Positions 1-5,095 of a stretch of 5,095 nt of DNA are shown piece by piece. A program made the translations under genes and the position numbers. This stretch comes from JADJNW01 sp033761835 (GTDB lineage: Bacteria > Bacteroidota > Bacteroidia > Chitinophagales > Saprospiraceae). The stretch's first letter is position 1; every line of letters begins with the position of its first letter. The notes under the pieces were generated by a model that was given only the letters and a program-made list of their open reading frames with translations, was not told where the DNA came from and ran no database searches. The stretch lies in the NCBI GenBank assembly GCA_033761835.1, contig JANRME010000359.1:1-5095 (forward strand), given 5' to 3'.

Positions 1-2
1 AG

Positions 3-86
3 CAGTCAGGTCTTATGAATCCATATTATCATGGCTTTATGCGCTCCTATTCTAACCATATTTCTAAATTTTTAAAACCCGACTAA
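3..86 (+). CDS. Possible C-terminal tail of an upstream gene (partial)
   Basis: This frame is open from the left edge to a TAA at 84-86 and encodes about 27 residues, with a basic C-terminal end that reads HISKFLKPD. The stop lies only four bases before the ATG of the next gene, the spacing expected inside an operon, which is the main reason for listing it. A second frame is open from the edge to about 55 and is an alternative. Too little is present to name a family, and the stretch could also be plain leader sequence containing a chance ORF that starts at the ATG at 15. Confidence 0.3.
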   Translation, partial: QSGLMNPYYHGFMRSYSNHISKFLKPD

Positions 87-90
87 AATC

Positions 91-657
91 ATGTTTTACC
101 GAACATTACTGGTAGCGGCGTGTCTATGCGTCGCGCAGTTACTTATTGCCCAAAACGTACGATTGGCGTACTTTGGCGAGAATATCACACATTATGGGCT
201 ACGCAGTGGATTGGAATATTCGCTGCATAGTTCTCAAAAATCCAAAGGTAATTTTAGCATTCAAAACAGCCTTACTTTTGGCGTCAACCTCACTATTTTC
301 AGGCATCCTGACAATCACATTGGCATTATTCTATCTCCAGAATTAGGCTGGCGACGTACCGGCAAACGAGGTGGGATAGTACAAGCAGCTTTATCCACCG
401 GTTTATTCCGTTCCATCTATGAAGGAACAACTTATAAAGCCAATGAAAATGGCGGTTTCGAAAAAGTATCATTGGGTGGGCAGTGGGGCTTCTTGCCTGG
501 CGTTTCTGTTGGTTTTGGAAAAGATTTTTCGGTGAATGGCAATATGCCTATGATTCTGTTTGCCAATGTGCATTATATGCACCATTATCCCTACAACCGT
601 ACCTATCTCATTCGCCCGGCATTGGAAGCGGGTATCATATTTAAAAATAATAACTAA
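91..657 (+). CDS. Exported protein, probably small outer-membrane beta-barrel-like
   Basis: The 188-residue product is not assigned to a named family. Residues 1-20 form a signal peptide: a short basic start, a hydrophobic core, and a likely signal peptidase I cut after LIA, leaving Gln21 as the new N-terminus, a common pattern in Bacteroidota. The mature part is rich in Gly, aromatic and alternating polar/hydrophobic residues. It shows several candidate beta strands (about 57-71, 75-87, 95-107, 133-145, 153-164 and 171-185), as in small outer-membrane barrels. It does not end in the classical terminal Phe; the last residues are GIIFKNNN. Its TAA stop shares one base with the ATG of the downstream hydrolase (TAATG), so the two are almost certainly cotranscribed and probably translationally coupled. 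A barrel role is inferred from composition only; a periplasmic beta-sandwich is the alternative. Confidence 0.75.
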   Translation: MFYRTLLVAACLCVAQLLIAQNVRLAYFGENITHYGLRSGLEYSLHSSQKSKGNFSIQNSLTFGVNLTIFRHPDNHIGIILSPELGWRRTGKRGGIVQAALSTGLFRSIYEGTTYKANENGGFEKVSLGGQWGFLPGVSVGFGKDFSVNGNMPMILFANVHYMHHYPYNRTYLIRPALEAGIIFKNNN

Positions 658-1664
658 TGAAAGCTTTAAGAAAAATATCCATTCTTTTAATAATTGCTAT
701 TACAGGTGTGTTCACTGCTTGTACACAAAACGATGAAGTCAAATTATCAGAAAACCTGCGCCTGCGCCACAAAGGTGCAGATATGCCTATCTGGGTGCGT
801 GGCAATTTGCAAAGCCGCAAAATCCTGCTTTACTTGCATGGTGGCCCGGGCGAATGCTCTTTGTGTCTGCGTGAATTCTTTGAGCCCATTGAGCAAGAGA
901 TAGCAGTAGTCTATTGGGATCAGCGCATGGCAGGCTCCGCTTCAGGCAACGCCGACCCAGCGACCTTGAATTATAGCCAGTTTGCTGAAGATTTGGAAAT
1001 GGTAGTGAAATTACTAAAGCAACAGTATCCTAATACCGAGATTTATCTATTCGGGCATAGTTTTGGCGTAGAAATGGCGTGGCAATTTCTTACTACGGGT
1101 GAAAATCAAAGCCTCGTGAAAGCTTTCATAGCGCTGGATGGCACCTATTCCACGTATGATTGGCTCGTGCAAGTGCGCGAATGGGTGATCCGCGAGGCTC
1201 GATTAAAAAGCGATACCGAAGCAGAAGAATTTATGCTGGCACATCCTGTTACGCGTGAAAATATGCGCCAAATCAATTGGGGCGACTGGTATAGCCGAAT
1301 GTTTCGTGTGGGCGCAAACCCTGTTTGGCCTACTGATGACAAAGGATATAATTTCAATATATGGTTCAAAATGCCACATTCTAAGTTCAGCCAGATCGCT
1401 AACACCAGCCAGTATGATCATTATTACGCGGAAGAGATTTTTAATTTTGACCGCAGCGAATTACTTAAAAACGTACGCATTCCAGTAGCGTTGTTCTGGG
1501 GTGCTAAAGATGGCATCATCCCAATTGAAATAGCTTACAAAACCCGCGATTTACTTACTGCACCGGTTACTTTCGTATCTTTTGAAAACTCCTGGCATAG
1601 CGCGTTCCATACAGAGAATGAAAAATTCAGTAAAGAAATATTAAGTTTTGTAAATGAAAATTAA
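657..1664 (+). CDS. Lipoprotein alpha/beta hydrolase (proline-iminopeptidase-like)
   Basis: The 335-residue protein begins with a lipoprotein signal: a basic start, a hydrophobic core at about 8-18, and the lipobox FTAC with Cys22 as the lipidated residue. CTQNDE follows; acidic residues soon after the cysteine resemble the Bacteroidota surface-export signal, so exposure on the cell surface is possible. The body is an alpha/beta hydrolase: oxyanion-hole motif HGGPG at 61-65, a YWDQR strand/turn at 86-90, nucleophile elbow GHSFG with Ser135, probable acid Asp285 in FWGAKD, and probable base His314 in NSWHSAFH. The roughly 110 residues between the elbow strand and the acid strand form a cap that would set substrate choice. 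HGGPG with DQR is typical of S33 prolyl aminopeptidases and related esterases or lactonases; the substrate cannot be told from sequence. The start overlaps the previous gene's stop by one base, and the gene ends facing the LytTR gene. Confidence 0.9.
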   Translation: MKALRKISILLIIAITGVFTACTQNDEVKLSENLRLRHKGADMPIWVRGNLQSRKILLYLHGGPGECSLCLREFFEPIEQEIAVVYWDQRMAGSASGNADPATLNYSQFAEDLEMVVKLLKQQYPNTEIYLFGHSFGVEMAWQFLTTGENQSLVKAFIALDGTYSTYDWLVQVREWVIREARLKSDTEAEEFMLAHPVTRENMRQINWGDWYSRMFRVGANPVWPTDDKGYNFNIWFKMPHSKFSQIANTSQYDHYYAEEIFNFDRSELLKNVRIPVALFWGAKDGIIPIEIAYKTRDLLTAPVTFVSFENSWHSAFHTENEKFSKEILSFVNEN

Positions 1665-1705
1665 ATAAAAAATAAATGGTTGGTTGGTTTTTCCAATCAA
1701 CCATT
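1664..1705 (-). terminator. Hairpin plus U-rich tail ending the LytTR gene
   Basis: Bases 1675-1687 pair with 1693-1705: thirteen base pairs, one of them G-U, around a five-base loop. Read on the - strand, the stem is followed by TATTTTTTATTT (1674 down to 1663), a U-rich tract as in an intrinsic terminator. The hairpin includes the LytTR stop codon (TGA at 1699-1697), so ribosomes finishing that gene would sit on the stem. The stem is seen directly; terminator function is inferred. Confidence 0.6.
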
Positions 1706-1717
1706 CAACCAATTTTT
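1680..1717 (+). terminator. Alternative hairpin with T5 ending the hydrolase operon
   Basis: On the + strand TTGGTTG (1680-1686) can also pair perfectly with CAACCAA (1706-1712), followed at once by TTTTT (1713-1717). It would replace the stronger hairpin at 1675-1705, because both use the same left arm. The stem is seven base pairs with a long loop of 19 bases, so on its own it is a weak terminator; either fold may end + strand transcription. Confidence 0.4.
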
Positions 1718-2542
1718 AAACTCCGAAGCTTTTTTTCGGCTTACCGTCACGAATGCTTCATAGCCGGGATTCAGGATAACTAAAAGTTTGCCACTATCAT
1801 GGCTTTTCACTTCTTTTACGGCTTGCAGGCTTACAATCATTTGACGATTAAGACGATAGAAGTTTCGATTCGGCAGGCTTGCTTGCAGTTGTTCTAAGGT
1901 TTGATCTATCCGATAATCCTGGTTTTCAAAGACTCGAACCAAAGTTACTTCACCCACTTTATGAAAATAAGCGATTTCCTCCAACGATACCGGAAGTAAG
2001 GATTTACCAAAATAAGCCAATACATTCTTACGGGTCGTTGGCTCTGCGGATGCGATATTGGAGGTAGATGCACTTAGTTGATGCTGATAATATTCATGTA
2101 AATAAAGTGCATAATAAAATAATTGAATGATCGTAAGCATTAAAAGAGCGACCGGCACATCTATTACAAAAGAAAAGGCAATATCATACATTTCGTCCCG
2201 ACGGTTTTTCATTACAATATCATTATAAATAAAAGTAATAAAAATTGTAATCAAAATATCAATTCCATATAGTATAATTACCTGAATGATAAGCCGTTGA
2301 AAAAAATTAGACAACCACCCGTACTGCCGATCCAATTGCCGGATAATAAATTTTGATAATTCCCAAATGCCCCAAACAGATAAAATAGCGATGAATAAAT
2401 CAATATAATAAATTGGATCGCGTAGTAAATGAATCAGGGGCGAAGGCTCACCGATATGCCTATACATAAAACCCAATAATGGTATGCTAATCAGGCGCAG
2501 CAGGCGATCGTGATAAACAGGCTTAAATAATTGAGTTTCCAT
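1697..2542 (-). CDS. Membrane-anchored LytTR-family transcriptional regulator
   Basis: The 281-residue protein combines an N-terminal membrane part with a C-terminal DNA-binding domain. Hydrophobic segments at about 13-28, 45-68, 84-106 and 121-148 suggest four membrane helices; a Ser/Thr/Ala-rich linker (about 155-170) leads to a LytTR domain at about 172-281. Its hallmarks are visible: an ILPVSLEEIAYF-like strand start near 183-193, the basic FYRLNRQMIVSL segment at 228-239 matching the family's 'RvhRsyivnl' strand, and the closing VSRKKASEFKNWL at 267-279. There is no receiver domain and no histidine kinase nearby, so it is likely a one-component regulator that takes its signal through the membrane domain; LytTR proteins usually bind paired direct repeats in promoters. 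Start is an ATG at 2542-2540. It is divergent from the tocopherol-cyclase-like gene and convergent with the hydrolase, so the divergent intergenic region is its most obvious possible target (inference). Confidence 0.9.
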   Translation of the reverse strand: METQLFKPVYHDRLLRLISIPLLGFMYRHIGEPSPLIHLLRDPIYYIDLFIAILSVWGIWELSKFIIRQLDRQYGWLSNFFQRLIIQVIILYGIDILITIFITFIYNDIVMKNRRDEMYDIAFSFVIDVPVALLMLTIIQLFYYALYLHEYYQHQLSASTSNIASAEPTTRKNVLAYFGKSLLPVSLEEIAYFHKVGEVTLVRVFENQDYRIDQTLEQLQASLPNRNFYRLNRQMIVSLQAVKEVKSHDSGKLLVILNPGYEAFVTVSRKKASEFKNWLNG

Positions 2543-2670
2543 TATAAAACGCTCACGAATTATGATTAAAACATTATATGATAACAGTTTTATTTTTTTA
2601 GTTTACTTTAGGCTTTGTTTTAAACCATATCTGCAAAAATCTATTTAAAGATTAAAAATAATAAATATTC
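2543..2670. promoter_or_regulatory. AT-rich divergent intergenic region, presumed promoters
   Basis: This 128-bp gap separates the starts of two divergent genes, so it must supply transcription in both directions unless distant promoters are used. It is very AT-rich. The best + strand near-match to the Bacteroidota -7 box is TAGGCTTTG at 2609-2617, with three rather than two bases between TA and TTTG and no clear -33 partner. I found no convincing - strand promoter and no clear pair of direct repeats of the kind LytTR domains bind. The regulatory role is inferred from position. Confidence 0.35.
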
Positions 2671-3660
2671 TTGCTAAACAACTTCCAAAAACGATGGCGC
2701 GCTACCTGGAATCCTGATATGTATCACGGTTGGGGCAAGTCGCGCAATTACTTCGAGGGCTGGTATTTCAAAATTGTGGATCCTGCGGAGCGCTTTGCTT
2801 TTGCTGTTATTCCTGGCATTTCTTATGGGAAAGACGGTGAAACCCACGCTTTTATTCAGCTGTTGGATGGAAAAAAATGTACGGCAACTTACCATGAGTT
2901 TGAACATAATGCTTTTCGACCTTCGGACAAAACGTTTGAACTTAAATTAGATGAAAATTTCTTTTCTGCGGATTCGATCAAATTGAATTTGCCAGCGTTA
3001 CAAGGCGAATTGTACTGGCAAGATCGCTATCCTTGGCCCAAAATGCTCGGTGCACCTGGCATCATGGGTTGGTATTCATTCGTGCCGTTTATGGAATGCT
3101 ATCATGGCGTGGTGAGTGTGCATCTTACTTTGCAGGGGCGCTTGCGCGTGTACGGCGAAGAGGTGGACTTCAATGGTGGCAAGGGGTATATCGAAAAAGA
3201 CTGGGGCGAGTCCTTCCCCAATTCCTGGATTTGGATGCAAACCAATCACTTCGATGCAGCTCATTCAGTTTGCTTATCAGCTTCGGTGGCAAAGATTCCT
3301 TGGCTGGGCAGTCATTTTATAGGCTATATCGTTGGATTTTTGTTGGATCAAAAATTATATCGCTTTGCAACTTACACGGGCGCGATGATGAAAGCCGATT
3401 TTGATAAAAATACCGTTCGCTTGTCTTTTAAAGATCGAAAAAATCGTTTGGAAATTATTGCCCACAAAGCTGAAGGCGGCGATCTATTATCCCCGATTTC
3501 TGGCAATATGATTGGCAAGGTAAATGAAAGTATGCAGGCAAAAATTGAAGTGCAACTATTTGAAGGCGAACGCGTTATTTTCTCAGGCGAAGGCAGAAAT
3601 GCCGGTTTGGAAGTAGCCGGCCCGGCGCAGGAATTACTAACAAAAAAGTGGAGGCGTTGA
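2671..3660 (+). CDS. Tocopherol cyclase family protein
   Basis: The 329-residue protein matches, by motif, the tocopherol-cyclase family (plant VTE1 and cyanobacterial SlrI737-like enzymes, which close the chromanol ring of phytylbenzoquinols). Visible family features are YHGWGKSRNYFEGWYFK at 18-34, PGIMGWYSFVPFMECYHG at 129-146, GYIEKDWGESFP at 172-183 followed by WMQTNHF at 188-194, and GRNAGLEVAG at 308-317. No signal peptide or membrane helix is evident, so a cytoplasmic or membrane-surface location is likely. The start is TTG at 2671: a stop (TAA, 2662-2664) closes the frame just upstream, and the next Met is residue 17, at the very edge of the conserved YHG block, which would remove conserved sequence. 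Bacteroidota homologues are known as family members, but their substrate is not established and no tocopherol-pathway partner is visible here, so a different prenylquinone or lipid substrate is possible. The gene is divergent from the LytTR regulator. Confidence 0.88.
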   Translation: MLNNFQKRWRATWNPDMYHGWGKSRNYFEGWYFKIVDPAERFAFAVIPGISYGKDGETHAFIQLLDGKKCTATYHEFEHNAFRPSDKTFELKLDENFFSADSIKLNLPALQGELYWQDRYPWPKMLGAPGIMGWYSFVPFMECYHGVVSVHLTLQGRLRVYGEEVDFNGGKGYIEKDWGESFPNSWIWMQTNHFDAAHSVCLSASVAKIPWLGSHFIGYIVGFLLDQKLYRFATYTGAMMKADFDKNTVRLSFKDRKNRLEIIAHKAEGGDLLSPISGNMIGKVNESMQAKIEVQLFEGERVIFSGEGRNAGLEVAGPAQELLTKKWRR

Positions 3661-3722
3661 CGGATTGACCATTCATTATGGAGCATTTATCATCTAAGTA
3701 TTTCACTTTCGTCGAAAAAAAT

Positions 3723-3754
3723 TTTGTCCGGAACTAAAAAAAGCCTAACTTTTG
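3723..3754 (+). promoter_or_regulatory. Bacteroidota-type promoter for the DUF1232 gene
   Basis: TTTG at 3723-3726 fits the -33 box, and TAACTTTTG at 3746-3754 is one base away from the -7 consensus TAnnTTTG, with about 19-20 bases between them, the spacing reported for Bacteroides-type promoters. Transcription would start near 3760, leaving a leader of roughly 20 bases that is A-rich just before the ATG and has no Shine-Dalgarno motif. This suggests the gene is transcribed on its own rather than by readthrough from the cyclase gene. Confidence 0.5.
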
Positions 3755-3781
3755 TTTGCATTTTAAATTCAATTTGAAAAA

Positions 3782-4168
3782 ATGAAGAATCCAGTTGCAG
3801 GATATATTAAAAAATTCTCTGAAGTCAAACTCTGGAGAAAACTCGGTAAATATGGGCGTCAGCTCGGTATCAAGTCGGTTTACACGGTCTTGTTACTGTT
3901 CTATGCGTTCCGCCGCAAAGACACGCCAAGTTGGGCCAAACGCATTATTCTTGGGGTTTTGGGCTACCTGATTATGCCGATTGACGCGATTCCTGACCTG
4001 AGTCCAATTATCGGTTACACGGATGACCTCGGAATGTTGAGTTTTGGTTTGGTGACGATTGCCGCTTATATCAACGATGAAGTGCGAGAACAAGCGAAGA
4101 AACGCCTGAAAGATTGGTTTGGCGAATATAATGCATTGGAATTGAAAGAAGTAGATGAAAAACTTTAA
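3782..4168 (+). CDS. YkvA/DUF1232 family small membrane protein
   Basis: The 128-residue protein carries the DUF1232 signature at about 36-85: a hydrophobic stretch, then WAKRIILGVLGYLI and the hallmark PIDAIPDLSPIIGYTDD (66-82), with the PxDxIPD turn and the acidic pair after the glycine. One or two membrane segments are likely (about 52-65 and 84-97); the N-terminus is basic and the C-terminus (103-128) is a charged helix. The family (Bacillus YkvA-like) is widespread and its biochemical role is unknown. The ATG start follows an A-rich leader and a good promoter match. The 121-bp gap from the cyclase gene argues against tight coupling. It converges with the mevalonate kinase remnant, leaving only 18 bases between stops and no strong GC-rich terminator. 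Confidence 0.88.
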   Translation: MKNPVAGYIKKFSEVKLWRKLGKYGRQLGIKSVYTVLLLFYAFRRKDTPSWAKRIILGVLGYLIMPIDAIPDLSPIIGYTDDLGMLSFGLVTIAAYINDEVREQAKKRLKDWFGEYNALELKEVDEKL

Positions 4169-4186
4169 TTTTATATATTGATTATA

Positions 4187-4783
4187 TTACCACTTCACCA
4201 AATGTAAATTAAACTCCGATAAGATCAATTGAGTAGCCGCCCAATCGTGGGTGCATCCCAAAATAAACCCTCCGCCGCCGGCTCCGCACATTTTGAGTCG
4301 GTATAGATTACCCTGTAAACCCTTTTTCCAAACTGCGTGAAAATGATCTGGTGTCATCCCCGCTAAATGCTCCATCTGAAAACGACTAATCTCCGTTACA
4401 TCTTCAAAAAGATGTTCCCATTCTGCTTGTAGAAAGTCAGCAATGGCGAGGTTTGTATGCGCTACTAATTCATTATCAACCTTTTCTGCAAAAGTTGATT
4501 CCTTGCATTTTTCCAGGAAATAATGGACCATCGGGCCGGTGCTTCTGGCTATTTTTGTATCTAATAAAAAGAATGTAAGCGTTGAATAAATAGGAATTTT
4601 TATTATTTGAATTTGCCCTCCAGGATGAATCAAAACAGGCTCGCCGAGATAACAAATCAAAGGATCAGTGCCGGAACTCGTACCATGAAAAAAGCTTTCG
4701 ATTTGTGCCAATTCTTGTCGCAGTTTTCCAAATTCGCCAGGATTATTTCGATCAATTTTATTTTGGCAAAACCGATCATAAAG
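4187..4783 (-). pseudogene. Mevalonate kinase, C-terminal fragment (N-terminus missing)
   Basis: This frame encodes the C-terminal part of a GHMP-family mevalonate kinase, the ATP-dependent enzyme that phosphorylates mevalonate in isoprenoid synthesis. Recognisable sequence starts around LYDRFCQNK (about 4783) and includes ESFFHGTSSGTDPL, whose Asp matches the catalytic base of the family (HGxxSGxD), and the third GHMP motif MCGAGGGGFILG near the end. The N-terminal 'FGE' motif and the Gly/Ser-rich ATP loop (GxGSSGA) are absent: about 20 bases upstream of the recognisable part the frame hits a stop (TAA at 4807-4805), and the sequence becomes an acyltransferase in another frame. No ATG or GTG lies upstream of the conserved part; the first usable start is TTG at 4711-4709, at residue LAQIESFFHG. 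Bacteroidota mevalonate kinases are roughly 300 residues, so over a third is lost. The fragment cannot be an active kinase; either the gene is truncated or the assembly is chimeric here. Confidence 0.85.
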
Positions 4784-5095
4784 CGGTATGCGCCTTCCGA
4801 AAATTTATCAAATGTGTGGGTGCGATTTTCAAATTGGTGGGATAAATCTTTGTATTTTAAAACTGGCCCCGCGATTAAATGCGGGAACAGCGATATAAAC
4901 GCCGCAAAATCAAACAGTTTTTTGGTGGCAGGGGTGTCATTGCGCCATACATCCACAATATAACTGATCGCGTGGAAGATAAAAAACGATACGCCGATTG
5001 GTAAAATCACATGGATAAAGGTGCTGTCATATCCGGTGAGCGTTTTGAACGTTTCAATCCCGAAATTGAAATATTTGAAATATCCTAATGTTGCA
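4657..5095 (-). pseudogene. MBOAT (AlgI-like) O-acyltransferase, internal fragment
   Basis: The frame is open from the right edge (first full codon at 5094) and reads LGYFKYFNFGIETF, then ILPIGVSFFIFHAISYIVDV, then FPHLIAGPVLKYKDL and GAYRFMIGFAK: the ordered N-terminal-half landmarks of AlgI/DltB-type membrane-bound O-acyltransferases, multi-pass proteins of about 470 residues that acylate exported polysaccharides. The true start lies beyond the window; the GTG at 5010-5008 is internal because conserved sequence precedes it. Family resemblance stops after GFAK (about 4765), where 'KK.LIADN' would be expected; the remaining codons to TGA at 4659-4657 are out-of-frame mevalonate kinase sequence. 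The C-terminal half, including the region with the catalytic His, is therefore absent. Either this is a truncated gene or the contig is misjoined here. Confidence 0.82.
4763..4785 (-). other. Junction between acyltransferase and mevalonate kinase
   Basis: Within this short stretch both genes look authentic in their own frame: the acyltransferase frame reads RFMIGFAK, and the kinase frame, offset by one or two bases, reads LYDRFCQNK. The shared sequence TATGATCGGTTTTGCCAAAA thus belongs plausibly to both parents, giving a join at up to about 20 bases of common sequence. Upstream only the acyltransferase frame makes sense, and downstream only the kinase frame. Confidence 0.65.

Noticed and set aside
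3033..3404. 123-residue + strand ORF inside the tocopherol-cyclase-like gene
   Set aside because: It is a frame shadow: the overlapping frame carries clear conserved motifs throughout, whereas this one is Cys/Arg/Trp-rich without recognisable domains.
3372..3686. 104-residue - strand ORF opposite the 3' end of the cyclase-like gene
   Set aside because: It lies antisense to conserved coding sequence, with no promoter and no family resemblance.
3679..3738. 19-codon ORF (MEHLSSKYF…) between the cyclase-like and DUF1232 genes
   Set aside because: It is very short, overlaps the proposed promoter, and has nothing to distinguish it from a chance ORF.
4165..4195. AT-rich inverted repeat between the convergent DUF1232 and kinase ends
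   Set aside because: The pairing is only A-T rich (TATAT-type) with no GC stem, as expected by chance in such sequence; it is not supported as a terminator.
4607..4963. 118-residue + strand ORF across the acyltransferase/kinase junction
   Set aside because: It is antisense to two recognisable proteins, has no family resemblance or signal, and its length reflects the codon use of the opposite strand.
4657..5095. A genuine acyltransferase-kinase fusion protein
   Set aside because: The two domains are in different frames, the acyltransferase frame ends in a stop soon after the junction, and both parents lack essential parts.

Overview
The window looks like a chromosomal segment of a Bacteroidota bacterium, perhaps from the Saprospiria or Flavobacteriia side of the phylum. 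The evidence is an AT-rich sequence, no Shine-Dalgarno motifs ahead of starts, a TTTG/TAnnTTTG-type promoter, a membrane-anchored LytTR regulator, a lipoprotein with an acidic stretch after its cysteine, and a mevalonate kinase fragment (a pathway with a patchy distribution in this phylum). The taxonomic placement is inference. No rRNA, tRNA, CRISPR array, IS element or phage gene is visible.

Layout. Positions 3-86 may be the 3' tail of an unseen upstream gene. Positions 91-1664 hold two tightly coupled + strand genes: a small exported, probably outer-membrane barrel-like protein, and a lipoprotein alpha/beta hydrolase of the HGGPG/DQR type (proline-iminopeptidase-like) with a complete apparent catalytic triad. 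They converge on a - strand gene (1697-2542) for a four-helix membrane protein ending in a LytTR DNA-binding domain. A hairpin between the two convergent genes can serve as a terminator in both directions. Across a 128-bp AT-rich gap, a tocopherol-cyclase-family protein (2671-3660, TTG start) is transcribed away from the regulator. A DUF1232/YkvA-type small membrane protein follows (3782-4168) with its own recognisable promoter.

The last 900 bp, on the - strand, are anomalous. The middle of an MBOAT (AlgI-type) O-acyltransferase enters from the right edge and runs, at about 4765-4785, directly into the C-terminal part of a mevalonate kinase in a different reading frame. Both genes are broken at that point: the acyltransferase lacks its C-terminal half and the kinase its N-terminal ATP-binding part. 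This is either a real deletion/rearrangement at a short shared sequence or an assembly misjoin, and it is the most important point to check.

Functional picture. The hydrolase pair is probably an envelope-located unit. The LytTR regulator could sense something at the membrane and control itself or the divergent tocopherol-cyclase-like gene, but no operator is visible. I do not see a convincing new multi-gene system. The less ordinary points are the cyclase homologue in a lineage not known for tocopherol, and the two-gene junction.
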